A DNA stretch of 25,136 bases from a virus (IMGVR_UViG_3300003937_000191:1-25136), one strand, 5' to 3'. Shown: positions 12,900 through 19,714, counted from the stretch's first letter. The notes: a model not told the origin generated them from the sequence alone. Numbers and translations are program-made.

Positions 12900-13415
12900 T
12901 TATTTAAATGGTTCCCATTTCTTCTTCTGCGGCTTGAGGGGAGCGGCTTCGTCTATAAATTCAGGTTCTACTTCAGGTTCAGGTTCAGGTTTCTTTTCTT
13001 CAGGGGATTTTTCAGTTTTTTTTAGCGTGTTTTCTGGGGGTTTCTTGACGGGAACCGATTCTATTACCTTACAGGTGTAAATTTTCCCATTCAAATTAGA
13101 GCATTTGAATACTTTTTCTAAGTCACCTACTTGGTGATGTTGCATTAGATGAGTATTGATTAGTGCCTGCCCTAGATTATTCTCTAAGTGGATATGTCCA
13201 TCAGGTGCGCTCGAAAGGGAATCCTCAGGCATCGTTACCGTCTTCACCTCTTCGGACTTTAATTGTTGTGTTAGCAGAGAACAAGCCGTGATACTCGAAG
13301 CACAGGCAACGAAAAACATAGCCCAAAAAACAGACTTATTGAACCAAGAAGATTCCTCTGCCTCTATCTGTTTCTTTCTCTGGGGTTTCCGTTTGACTGC
13401 TTGGGTTCGTGCCAT
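12900..13415 (-). CDS. Membrane-anchored, Pro/Glu/Lys-rich periplasmic protein, 171 residues
   Basis: Minus-strand start at 13415 with AAGGA upstream. A basic cytoplasmic N-terminus (KRKPQRKKQ) is followed by one helix (SVFWAMFFVACASSITAC) at about 28-45. The outer part has a Cys pair (KVFKCSNLNGKIYTCKVIES) and a long low-complexity tail rich in Pro, Glu and Lys. The topology resembles TonB-like or i-spanin-like proteins that reach across the periplasm. A spanin role is possible next to holin-like genes but is not demonstrated. Confidence 0.6.
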   Translation of the reverse strand: MARTQAVKRKPQRKKQIEAEESSWFNKSVFWAMFFVACASSITACSLLTQQLKSEEVKTVTMPEDSLSSAPDGHIHLENNLGQALINTHLMQHHQVGDLEKVFKCSNLNGKIYTCKVIESVPVKKPPENTLKKTEKSPEEKKPEPEPEVEPEFIDEAAPLKPQKKKWEPFK

Positions 13416-13494
13416 TATTTAATTCCTTACTTTGTTGATTTCTTAGAAGTCTCTTCTTTCGCCTTCTTTGCTTTTGCCTAGCCTGTTTACTCAT
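13336..13494 (-). CDS. Doubtful small basic reading frame, 52 residues
   Basis: Minus-strand ATG at 13494, product MSKQARQKQRRRKKRLLRNQ and on. It fills the 85-base gap between two genes but has no clear ribosome site and overlaps the 171-residue gene by 80 bases. It may be real and very basic, or chance. Confidence 0.25.
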   Translation of the reverse strand: MSKQARQKQRRRKKRLLRNQQSKELNNGTNPSSQTETPEKETDRGRGIFLVQ

Positions 13495-13500
13495 ATAAGT

Positions 13501-14118
13501 TTATTCATTTTCATCCCATTTCAAGTTTCTTTTTCTATGCCCGTTCCAAGCGAGAAACCCGCCCATTCTTAGGGCATAATATGCCAAATAGTTCAGGATA
13601 AAGAATCCGTTAATCTTAATATTGATATCCCGGAAAGTTTCGTCCATCCATTTCTGGTCTTTATCTCCTATTGTCGGATTCGGAGAACCCGCTTTTGTAG
13701 GATTATGAGTCGAATAACGGAGAGTTTTGTACTTGTATCCGTAGTCGTGAATCAATCCACCAATAAGAAGAACTCCCATCGGGCTTAACCAAGACCTGAA
13801 AAATTTAGGAACACTTGCTCCGTCAAATACGAATCCTTTTGGGATTATGTATAATCGTCTGTCTATCTTGTAGGTAAAGTCCTGAGTTAATTCCCATTTG
13901 CGGGTGTTCATTAACCATATCCAGATTGCTCCAAAGAATCCTTTGCCTGCTGTTTTAATAGGCAATGGTTTCATATGTGGCATACCATCGGTTATTTTAA
14001 AGTTAATTCCTTTATGATTCTTTTCTGAAATTCCGAAAAGGAACCTTAGAACTAACGCTACGGCTACTATCACTCCGAAAAGAGTGAACTGCCAATACTG
14101 TATCATTATATCTGTCAT
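13501..14118 (-). CDS. DUF1353-family protein with N-terminal membrane helix
   Basis: 205 residues; minus-strand ATG at 14118 after AGGA. A membrane segment lies at about 10-30 (QFTLFGVIVAVALVLRFLFG). The DUF1353 core follows: YIIPKGFVFDGASVPKFFRS (90-109) and GLIHDYGYKYKTL (121-133), where the Asp, His and Asp are the invariant residues of the family. DUF1353 proteins occur widely in phages and gene-transfer agents, often near lysis or tail genes. The function is unknown, though a metal-dependent enzyme is suspected. C-terminal hydrophobic segment about 172-190. Confidence 0.75.
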   Translation of the reverse strand: MTDIMIQYWQFTLFGVIVAVALVLRFLFGISEKNHKGINFKITDGMPHMKPLPIKTAGKGFFGAIWIWLMNTRKWELTQDFTYKIDRRLYIIPKGFVFDGASVPKFFRSWLSPMGVLLIGGLIHDYGYKYKTLRYSTHNPTKAGSPNPTIGDKDQKWMDETFRDINIKINGFFILNYLAYYALRMGGFLAWNGHRKRNLKWDENE

Positions 14119-14134
14119 ATTATTTCCTATTTAT

Positions 14135-14320
14135 TTACTTTCTCCTTGGGGCTTTGCCAGTGTGAATTAGTTGGTCGTACACAAATTCCCAATCATCTTT
14201 ATACTCTGTTTTTGCATAGAGCATATATTGTTTATTTTTCTCTGGGTATGCAAAGAACTTTTTAAAAAAACTACCAATTTCTCTCCAAAAGAGAGTATTC
14301 CTACTCACCAATTCCATCAT
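14135..14320 (-). CDS. Hypothetical protein, 61 residues
   Basis: Minus-strand start at 14320 (double ATG) after AAAGGTG. It is aromatic and basic: LFWREIGSFFKKFFAYPEKN, ending IHTGKAPRRK. It has no true membrane helix but an amphipathic N-terminal half. It lies 11 bases downstream of the three-helix holin-like gene and is likely co-transcribed. Function unknown. Confidence 0.55.
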   Translation of the reverse strand: MMELVSRNTLFWREIGSFFKKFFAYPEKNKQYMLYAKTEYKDDWEFVYDQLIHTGKAPRRK

Positions 14321-14331
14321 ATCACCTTTAA

Positions 14332-14769
14332 CTATTTTCGATTAACTGCCGCTGTACCAAAATAAAAACCCAATACATTCATAATTGCATATGGCAACAA
14401 GTCTGGAGTTACTACTCCTGCTAACTGTTTCCATTCATTTGTATCCCAAGTGAAATCAAATAACCACAATTTAAATCCGTGAGTCACCTCAGTCAAAACA
14501 TTCGTATTTTGTTGGAACAATACAGGCGCAACTAAAATAAATGCCGCCATAGCCATCAAACAAACGACAATAAACTTCCTTGCCCACTTCGCACTCTTCG
14601 TCTGCATTTTTGCGGCACGAGAATGGGATTTTTCCTGTACTTTTAAGAGGTTCAATGTTGCAAGGTTCCTGTCGGCTTCGTCCTGCCGAGCATCTGCCTT
14701 CATTTTCATATATCCACCCAGAATAGTGGATGCAATCATTGATATGACCTCTAATGGTATTCCAAACAT
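14332..14769 (-). CDS. Three-helix holin-like membrane protein
   Basis: 145 residues; minus-strand ATG at 14769 after GAAGGAG. Predicted helices at about 5-21 (PLEVISMIASTILGGYM), 66-85 (FIVVCLMAMAAFILVAPVLF) and 124-141 (LLPYAIMNVLGFYFGTA), joined by a charged coiled-coil-like segment (ADARQDEADRNLATLNLLK). This resembles the three-TM holin family seen in marine phages and gene-transfer agents. It would form the membrane lesion that starts lysis. It is the first gene after the minus-strand TATAAATA box. Confidence 0.65.
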   Translation of the reverse strand: MFGIPLEVISMIASTILGGYMKMKADARQDEADRNLATLNLLKVQEKSHSRAAKMQTKSAKWARKFIVVCLMAMAAFILVAPVLFQQNTNVLTEVTHGFKLWLFDFTWDTNEWKQLAGVVTPDLLPYAIMNVLGFYFGTAAVNRK

Positions 14770-14795
14770 ATTAATTCATCTCCTTCATTAATAAC

Positions 14796-14803
14796 TATTT
14801 ATA
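14796..14803 (-). promoter_or_regulatory. T4-type late promoter box on the minus strand
   Basis: Minus-strand TATAAATA, 26 bases upstream of the holin-like ATG, with no TTGACA partner. This is the T4 late-promoter pattern, and it is the only promoter found for the minus-strand cassette 14769-12524. Confidence 0.65.
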
Positions 14804-14826
14804 TGGAAAAAAGGCTTAATTTATGC

Positions 14827-14855
14827 TTGACTTTACTGTTCGTCTCAGGTATAAT
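14827..14855 (+). promoter_or_regulatory. Sigma-70-type promoter, 17-bp spacer
   Basis: TTGACT 14827-14832 and TATAAT 14850-14855. It is divergent from the late promoter at 14796-14803 and drives the plus-strand run starting at 14907. Confidence 0.8.
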
Positions 14856-14906
14856 GTACCTGATAGAATTAAACTAAATACAACATCAATGAGAATGAGA
14901 AGCATT

Positions 14907-15176
14907 ATGAAAACTTTACTAAAAATAGTCCTATTTCCATTCAAAGTGGTAATAGGGACAATCTCTTGGTTGACAGGCGGTTGGGCAGACAGTCTAGCGA
15001 ATAAATTTAGACTGCAAGAAAAAGCAGAGAACTCTCGCATTCGTGCGTGGGCTGATTCTCTTACTGGATGGAAATACTGGGCTTGGCAAATTGGTGCAGG
15101 ACTGGTGATAATATGTGTGTTTGAATACATATTTGGTCTAGTGGGATATACTATATTACCGTGGAGAATGTTTTAA
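14907..15176 (+). CDS. Small membrane protein, 89 residues
   Basis: ATG 14907 was chosen because the promoter predicts a transcript start near 14862 and GAGAAG lies just upstream; ATG 14889 would add six residues, and a TTG further up lies before the promoter. Helices at about 3-21 (LLKIVLFPFKVVIGTISWL) and 61-82 (WQIGAGLVIICVFEYIFGLVGY). The middle is charged (RLQEKAENSRIRAWADSL). No family recognised. The end overlaps the spurious GTG of the next frame. Confidence 0.6.
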   Translation: MKTLLKIVLFPFKVVIGTISWLTGGWADSLANKFRLQEKAENSRIRAWADSLTGWKYWAWQIGAGLVIICVFEYIFGLVGYTILPWRMF

Positions 15177-15178
15177 TT

Positions 15179-15553
15179 ATGGATTACAATGCTGATTTTA
15201 GATATGACCTTGAATGGGGTCAAATGGGAGAACAGGTTGTCGCTGATATCGTAGCAGGCGATAAAACTGAAGTGAAGTCTGAGCGTGATATGTGGGTAAG
15301 AACTGGCAATCATTTTGTCGAAACCGAATCCAGAGGAAAGCCATCTGGCATATGCACAACACAGGCGAAGTATTGGAGTGTCAATTTCTTTCAGAATGAC
15401 AAGTTTATGTTCAATGTGACGTTGACTGTCGAGAATATGAAAGCAATTGTGTATGAGAATCGCAAGAAAAAGGTAAGTGGCGGTGATGATAATACGAGTC
15501 GGGGAGTACTAGTTCCTATAAAAGACTTGATTCAAGTGTGGGATTATCTGTAA
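15179..15553 (+). CDS. PD-(D/E)XK nuclease-like protein
   Basis: 124 residues from ATG 15179; GGAG lies 12 bases upstream, and GTG 15161 would overlap the previous gene. The fold signature is visible: Glu18 in WGQMGEQVVADI, Asp28 and Glu31-Val-Lys33 in GDKTEVKSERD, then RTGNHFVETESRGKPSGICT and TTQAKYWSVNFF. This matches a small phage family of predicted restriction-endonuclease-fold proteins (resolvase or nicking-type nucleases). It may process replication intermediates or host DNA. The neighbouring Mom-like gene raises the idea of a self-versus-host DNA pair, which is inference. Confidence 0.7.
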   Translation: MDYNADFRYDLEWGQMGEQVVADIVAGDKTEVKSERDMWVRTGNHFVETESRGKPSGICTTQAKYWSVNFFQNDKFMFNVTLTVENMKAIVYENRKKKVSGGDDNTSRGVLVPIKDLIQVWDYL

Positions 15554-15568
15554 ATATGGAGGGTAGAA

Positions 15569-16189
15569 ATGTCTAAGTCTGACTATAATATTCGTTCCAT
15601 TTCTAAGATTGAATGTACTGACTTGTTGCAAAAACATCACTATCTCACAGGTCTATCACGAGGATTTAAGTCTGGTGATAACTATGGACTAATGTATCCT
15701 GACGAAGAAGTTGACTTCTTTAAAACAAACAAAGCACCTGACAAAGTTGTAGGTGTATGTATCTTTACTTGCCTACCTGTACCTGAGTTGGCGAAAGGTA
15801 TGTTTGGTCTAGATAGAGATGACCAAGACGGGTTCTATGAATTGAGTCGACTAGTGCTTCATCCAGACCATCAAGCGAGTGAACATAATTTGGCGGGATG
15901 GTTTGTGGCTAGGGCTATTAAGGAATTGAAAGAAAATAACAACGTAAGGGCTATATTGTCCTACGCTGATAATGACTACCACTCTGGCACAGTTTACAAA
16001 GCGTTAGGTTTTGACTATTATGGACTGACGGATGTCAAGACGGATTTTTGGATAAAGCAGGACGATGACACGTATATCAAACATAGCAGAGGTCCGACCA
16101 AGCATCTTGAAGGTGAATGGAGACCTCGCTCACGCAAGCACAGATTTCTAAAGGTTTTTGACGAATCACTGGAGGTAAAATGGACTTAA
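15569..16189 (+). CDS. Mom-like DNA adenine modification protein (copy C)
   Basis: 206 residues; ATG 15569 after GGAGGG. Family motifs: KHHYLTGLSRG at 22-32, YELSRLVLHPD at 90-100 and ILSYADNDYHSGTVYKALGF at 129-148. The motif is one residue shorter before the His than in copies A and B, and the last part reads ALGF rather than ASNF/ATNF. The C-terminus is basic (GEWRPRSRKHRFLK). A long insertion (66-86) lies before ELSRL. Expected activity: Mom-type adenine modification of phage DNA, target unknown. It ends inside the next gene. Confidence 0.8.
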   Translation: MSKSDYNIRSISKIECTDLLQKHHYLTGLSRGFKSGDNYGLMYPDEEVDFFKTNKAPDKVVGVCIFTCLPVPELAKGMFGLDRDDQDGFYELSRLVLHPDHQASEHNLAGWFVARAIKELKENNNVRAILSYADNDYHSGTVYKALGFDYYGLTDVKTDFWIKQDDDTYIKHSRGPTKHLEGEWRPRSRKHRFLKVFDESLEVKWT

Positions 16190-16431
16190 CAGAATGGAAA
16201 GGGGAAAAGCAGAAACCGCGGCCTCCCGGTCCTATTGTTGCGCTTCGGCTAATGCACCAGAGACACAATTTTAAACTGGAAATAGAAGACGGGAAACAAC
16301 TATATTGGTATAATAAGGTATGTGAGGAATATCAGATGACAGGAAGCAAATGGATGGTTTATGAAGAATTCTCAGGACTTGTGGATGAATTCATTATAGA
16401 TATGAATTTAGACAGGGTTGGAATGTTATGA
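16180..16431 (+). CDS. Hypothetical protein, 83 residues
   Basis: ATG 16180, inside the end of Mom copy C with TGGAGG just upstream, so translation is coupled. Soluble; MDLTEWKGEKQKPRPPGPIV, then LYWYNKVCEEYQMTGSKWMV. It overlaps the next micro-gene as ATGA. No family recognised; its tie to the Mom-like gene is the only hint. Confidence 0.55.
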   Translation: MDLTEWKGEKQKPRPPGPIVALRLMHQRHNFKLEIEDGKQLYWYNKVCEEYQMTGSKWMVYEEFSGLVDEFIIDMNLDRVGML

Positions 16432-16514
16432 TATTTGTCGAATGGTATTGCACACAATTTGCGATAGATGACTATGGGATACAGATATGCACTGATTGGT
16501 TGGTAGTCATATGA
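16428..16514 (+). CDS. Micro-protein, 28 residues
   Basis: It starts at ATGA overlap with the previous stop and ends at ATGA overlap with the next start. Product MIFVEWYCTQFAIDDYGIQI plus CTDWLVVI: hydrophobic-aromatic, two Cys. Supported by the overlaps only. Confidence 0.4.
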   Translation: MIFVEWYCTQFAIDDYGIQICTDWLVVI

Positions 16515-16594
16515 CATTCGTAGATGCCTTTCAAATAATAGGGGTTTTCTCTATTTTCTTGTTTTTGTGTTGTTTATTTCTTGACATTGACTAG
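16511..16594 (+). CDS. Micro-protein, 27-residue membrane peptide
   Basis: ATGA-coupled to the previous frame. Product MTFVDAFQIIGVFSIFLFLC plus CLFLDID: one strong membrane helix. The promoter at 16581-16609 overlaps its 3' end. Confidence 0.4.
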   Translation: MTFVDAFQIIGVFSIFLFLCCLFLDID

Positions 16595-16609
16595 GGATTC
16601 TGCTATAAT
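16581..16609 (+). promoter_or_regulatory. Sigma-70-type promoter, 17-bp spacer
   Basis: TTGACA 16581-16586 and TATAAT 16604-16609, full consensus. Drives the run starting at 16648. Confidence 0.9.
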
Positions 16610-16647
16610 GTATCCAGTTTATTAATATATAAAGAATGGAGAAATAT

Positions 16648-16836
16648 ATGTCGGCAGTGACTTTTGAAACACCAGATTCAAGACAGCGAGTACATATGCA
16701 CAATCGGAATATCAGCGAGGAAGAGATAGAAATCTTAAAGAATGATAAATCTCCCGCCTACCCGTTGGGAAGATATTTCAAGATTCCTTATATTCAACCG
16801 TGCGAAGAACCAGAAATAATTGGCGGTTCGTACTAA
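16648..16836 (+). CDS. Hypothetical protein, 62 residues
   Basis: ATG 16648 was chosen because TGGAGA sits just upstream; ATG 16636 would add four residues and lose that site. Soluble: TPDSRQRVHMHNRNISEEEI, then PLGRYFKIPYIQPCEEPEII. No family recognised. Confidence 0.6.
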   Translation: MSAVTFETPDSRQRVHMHNRNISEEEIEILKNDKSPAYPLGRYFKIPYIQPCEEPEIIGGSY

Positions 16837-16848
16837 GAAAGGAAAGGT

Positions 16849-17022
16849 ATGACAGAAGAGGGGAATATGTCTCTTTCTCAGCATATTGAAGAGACAGAAA
16901 AGGAAATGAAAGTGCTAAAGAAAGAGATAAAACGTCTTGAAGATGTAGTAGATAAATTCAAGAAATATCACAATAATTGGCGCAATTATAAATCTCAACT
17001 TGGTTTAGGTGATGAAGACTGA
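16849..17022 (+). CDS. Small coiled-coil protein, 57 residues
   Basis: ATG 16849 after AAAGGAAAGG. Almost the whole chain is a charged amphipathic helix with heptads (HIEETEKEMKVLKKEIKRLE, DVVDKFKKYH). It overlaps the following membrane protein gene by 11 bases; the two could form a complex. Function unknown. Confidence 0.55.
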   Translation: MTEEGNMSLSQHIEETEKEMKVLKKEIKRLEDVVDKFKKYHNNWRNYKSQLGLGDED

Positions 17023-17206
17023 TGATGACCCGGGGAAACTGGAACTGTCCTTACGAATACTTGGCAACGAGATTTTAGGGTTTAAGATGATGGTAGATGA
17101 TTTCAAAATGAAATGGATGTTAGTAGGAATAATGGCTATTGGTGTCTTAGCATACATTATGGTATCATTCGGACCTCAACTTATGGAGACATTTAATGTC
17201 TCATAA
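17012..17206 (+). CDS. Small membrane protein, 64 residues
   Basis: ATG 17012 (GTG 17009 possible), overlapping the coiled-coil gene. One helix at about 36-53 (MLVGIMAIGVLAYIMVSF) after an N-terminal charged helical part. It ends 24 bases before the FTR1 gene, so it belongs to the same transcript. Function unknown. Confidence 0.55.
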   Translation: MKTDDDPGKLELSLRILGNEILGFKMMVDDFKMKWMLVGIMAIGVLAYIMVSFGPQLMETFNVS

Positions 17207-17230
17207 TTTTAACGAAGCAGAAGGAAAAAA

Positions 17231-17887
17231 ATGGAAAATTTAGTTATAACACCACTACTCACATCTCTCTTTATAATATTGAGAGAGGGGTTCGAGGCGA
17301 TGTTAATAGTGATGTTAATATTCACATATCTAGGCCGATTTAATCTAGGACACACCAAAAGAGTGTGGGTCTATGGAGGAATCTTCGCAGGAATACTTGG
17401 AAGTATTGCCGTAGCATTGGGATTCAAATTCATAGCAGGACTTACACACGCTCACGAAGAATACTTTGAATCAGTTTGTATGCTTCTAGCATCTGGAGTA
17501 TTGGGCTATCTAGCCTTCTGGTGCCACGGAGCAAAGAATCACTTTGAAGAAGATATACAGAGTAGACTATACGCTCCTTCAATATCTATCGCTTCATCAT
17601 TAGCGTTATCTTTCGCTGTTATGATAGCAATACTTAGGGAAGGATTCGAGATAGTCTTGTTTTACGCGGCTCTATTGTCATCTGCATCCGCAGATAATCT
17701 ATCAATAGTAGTCGGGGGCATTGTAGGACTTGTCGGCTTATTAGTAGCCTATAATATGCTGAGAAAAGGTATCGATAAAGTGCCTACCAAACAAGTCTTT
17801 TTATACAGTAAATATTTCTTTATCGCACTTGCGCTATATTTCGCATATGGTGGAATCAATGAATTGATTGAATTAGCGCATCATTAA
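17231..17887 (+). CDS. FTR1/EfeU-family iron permease
   Basis: 218 residues; ATG 17231 after AGAAGGA. It has two REGFE motifs, at 18-22 (ILREGFEAML) and 136-140 (ILREGFEIVL), each on a predicted membrane helix; these are the iron-translocation residues of the Ftr1/EfeU family. About seven helices: 8-33, 46-68, 82-98, 117-134, 138-151, 156-174 and 190-206. It is shorter than typical EfeU (about 275). The family moves ferric iron, usually after oxidation by a partner (Fet3, EfeB/EfeO); none is seen here, although the next gene encodes an exported protein. Likely role: extra iron during infection, for example for NrdB. Iron permeases are rare in phages as far as I know. Confidence 0.9.
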   Translation: MENLVITPLLTSLFIILREGFEAMLIVMLIFTYLGRFNLGHTKRVWVYGGIFAGILGSIAVALGFKFIAGLTHAHEEYFESVCMLLASGVLGYLAFWCHGAKNHFEEDIQSRLYAPSISIASSLALSFAVMIAILREGFEIVLFYAALLSSASADNLSIVVGGIVGLVGLLVAYNMLRKGIDKVPTKQVFLYSKYFFIALALYFAYGGINELIELAHH

Positions 17888-17902
17888 ATGAGGCTAAAAA
17901 TT

Positions 17903-18208
17903 ATGTCAGTTATTGTTGGTATTTTAATAGCATTTGGAGTATCATATCACGTATTTCCAGAAGCATACGACACAACACCGTATGCTCTGGAGTCAAAACA
18001 CGACACTTTAGTAGAGTGTCAAACAGCAAAGTCGAACTCCTTCACAATGAAGAAAGATGGCACGGTCATCAAGAATGGATTGACAGGGGTTTGTGTCGGA
18101 ACGGATTTGTACTTGAAAACCGATAAAGTTCCAGTAGGAAAGACAGTGAAGCGAGAGTACACAGAATGTGATTTTTGGGCAGGATGTTTCTTTGATTTCA
18201 GAGGTTAA
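17903..18208 (+). CDS. Exported or membrane-anchored protein following the iron permease
   Basis: 101 residues from ATG 17903, with GAGG 9 bases upstream; ATG 17888 directly after the FTR1 stop would add five residues. N-terminal helix VIVGILIAFGVSYHVF serves as signal or anchor. The outer part has four Cys (LVECQTAK, TGVCVGTD, YTECDFWAGCFF), perhaps two disulfides. No family recognised. Its position raises the idea of a partner for iron uptake, but there is no motif for oxidation or metal binding. Confidence 0.6.
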   Translation: MSVIVGILIAFGVSYHVFPEAYDTTPYALESKHDTLVECQTAKSNSFTMKKDGTVIKNGLTGVCVGTDLYLKTDKVPVGKTVKREYTECDFWAGCFFDFRG

Positions 18209-18232
18209 CAACTAAATACAAAGGAGAGTGCT

Positions 18233-18550
18233 ATGTTTGGTGAAGGAATGATTGACCCCGCAGAAATGGCAGACAAGATAAATCGGCTCAAGACTGACCG
18301 AGACATTATTATGATATATTGTCCAGAATGTTCAAAGCGAGTAGAGTTTGCAGTTATTCATCCAACTGCTGACGGGAGCCACTACCAAGGGATTAATATA
18401 CCAGAACGGATTCAGCAAATGATGGAATGGAATCCAAAAGATGTTATTTGTTATGACTGTAATAGGTATTTAACCGTAACACGAAAACTTGCCAAAACCA
18501 GACCTATGACACTTGATGTAGAAATAGGAGATAAACTAGCGGTAAATTAA
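18233..18550 (+). CDS. Zinc-ribbon protein, 105 residues
   Basis: ATG 18233 after AAAGGAGAG. Two CxxC knuckles, C30PEC33 and C73YDC76, separated by 39 residues, form a classic zinc ribbon. The N-terminal 25 residues and C-terminal TLDVEIGDKLAVN are outside it. Likely binds nucleic acid or a protein partner; no specific family recognised. It lies 3 bases from the cyclic-nucleotide-binding gene. Confidence 0.65.
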   Translation: MFGEGMIDPAEMADKINRLKTDRDIIMIYCPECSKRVEFAVIHPTADGSHYQGINIPERIQQMMEWNPKDVICYDCNRYLTVTRKLAKTRPMTLDVEIGDKLAVN

Positions 18551-18553
18551 GTT

Positions 18554-18883
18554 ATGAAAACATTGACTTATAACAGAGGAGATAAAGTAATTATTGAAGG
18601 TGATGATACTAATTTCGATGCTTACATTATCTTAGATGGAGAAGTTGACGTTACGAAAGATGGGAAATTTCTAGCAACGCTGTACGAGAATTCCCTCTTT
18701 GGTGAGATAGGATTGGTTGACAATCGACCAAGAACTGCAACCTGTACTGCTAGAACTAGATGTGTGCTTGGAGTTGTAACGAAGGAAAATTATACTAGGA
18801 TACTTGCTCATAAACCAGAGTATTTAAATCCTATAATGAGACTAGCAGTCGAGAGATTGCGTAATACACTTGAAAAAACCTAA
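18554..18883 (+). CDS. Free-standing cyclic-nucleotide-binding domain
   Basis: 109 residues, essentially one CNB (CAP_ED) domain with nothing attached. The beta-roll begins at residue 4: LTYNRGDKVIIEGD, DAYIILDGEVDVTKDG, LYENSLFGEIGLVDNRPRTA (43-62), TARTRCVLGVVTKENY. The phosphate-binding cassette keeps Gly50, Glu51 (ribose contact) and Arg60 followed by Thr61 (phosphate contact), so binding of a cyclic mononucleotide is plausible. The end is a short helix (NPIMRLAVERLRNTLEK). There is no DNA-binding, kinase or membrane domain. It could buffer or sense host cAMP or cGMP, or sequester a defence signal such as cCMP/cUMP; both are inference. Confidence 0.85.
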   Translation: MKTLTYNRGDKVIIEGDDTNFDAYIILDGEVDVTKDGKFLATLYENSLFGEIGLVDNRPRTATCTARTRCVLGVVTKENYTRILAHKPEYLNPIMRLAVERLRNTLEKT

Positions 18884-18894
18884 CGGAGTAAATA

Positions 18895-19398
18895 ATGAGC
18901 GAAATGATTGGAAAACAAAGTAAACGATTCTATGAGATTCTTGATACTATCAAAGAATTGCACGATAAGAAACGACACGATTACGGTGCAGATGAAGACA
19001 TCTTTGCCAACTTCCGATTATCTGAACAGTGTGGAATTTCCGCTTGGAAAGGCTCAGTGGTTCGGATGGGTGATAAGTATGCTCGAATAAGCAATTATAT
19101 TAAGAAGGGTGAATTCAAATTCAAAGAGGAGTCTATTAAAGATACTCTGATGGATATGGCAATTTACTCTTTGATTACTATGATTCTGTTTGAGGAAGAA
19201 GAATTTGACCAGTCTATTAAAGATGATATGAATCGTGAATGCAAAGCGGGTTTGTTAGATACACCTCCGATTATTGTTAATCAGGATTATCCCGAAGAGA
19301 CAGTTATTCCAGAACGAACAGACGATTATAAAGTAACATACACATCACGAGCGCAACCTAGTTATGCCGCGAAGATGAAAACTAAACAGGCAGAGTAG
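18895..19398 (+). CDS. Nmad1/DUF1599-type nucleotide-modification-associated protein
   Basis: 167 residues; ATG 18895 with CGGAG upstream. The conserved all-helical domain is visible: LHDKKRHDYGADEDIFANFR (22-41), CGISAWKGSVVRMGDKYARI (46-65), and KEESIKDTLMDMAIYSLIT (77-95). This matches the DUF1599/Nmad1 family (MazG-like fold; metal ligands probably Glu79, Asp83 and Asp87), found in phages with altered bases or nucleotide pools. Likely a nucleotide pyrophosphohydrolase or related enzyme acting before DNA synthesis. The C-terminal 65 residues are a less ordered acidic tail. It may work with ThyX or the Mom-like proteins. Confidence 0.75.
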   Translation: MSEMIGKQSKRFYEILDTIKELHDKKRHDYGADEDIFANFRLSEQCGISAWKGSVVRMGDKYARISNYIKKGEFKFKEESIKDTLMDMAIYSLITMILFEEEEFDQSIKDDMNRECKAGLLDTPPIIVNQDYPEETVIPERTDDYKVTYTSRAQPSYAAKMKTKQAE

Positions 19399-19452
19399 GT
19401 GAATTCTGACTGGCATTTTCAGACACAAAGGATTAAAAGAAGGAGAGAAAAT

Positions 19453-19704
19453 ATGGGACGATTTGAAAAATTCATCGAAGAAATACACAATGCAGTTGCT
19501 GAAGAAAATCAGCAAGATGAACAGGTAGTTCTTCCTTTGAAAAAGAAAATACCTGCAATGTCGGGGTTATTGAAGAAATTAGCAAATGGAGTATATGGTC
19601 AGCAAATCAAGGACTTAGGCGGTCAAGACAAGGTTGAATTGATGAAAGCCCTTGATGTTGTGATGCGAGTACTCGAAAAGAGCGAAAAAAGTAGGAAAAA
19701 ATAG
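19453..19704 (+). CDS. Small charged helical protein, 83 residues
   Basis: ATG 19453 was chosen because AGGAG is 7 bases upstream; GTG 19399 has none. Charged, helical: MGRFEKFIEEIHNAVAEENQ, GLLKKLANGVYGQQIKDLGG, KVELMKALDVVMRVLEKSEK. Ends SRKK. Function unknown. Confidence 0.6.
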   Translation: MGRFEKFIEEIHNAVAEENQQDEQVVLPLKKKIPAMSGLLKKLANGVYGQQIKDLGGQDKVELMKALDVVMRVLEKSEKSRKK

Positions 19705-19714
19705 TAAAAAAGAC

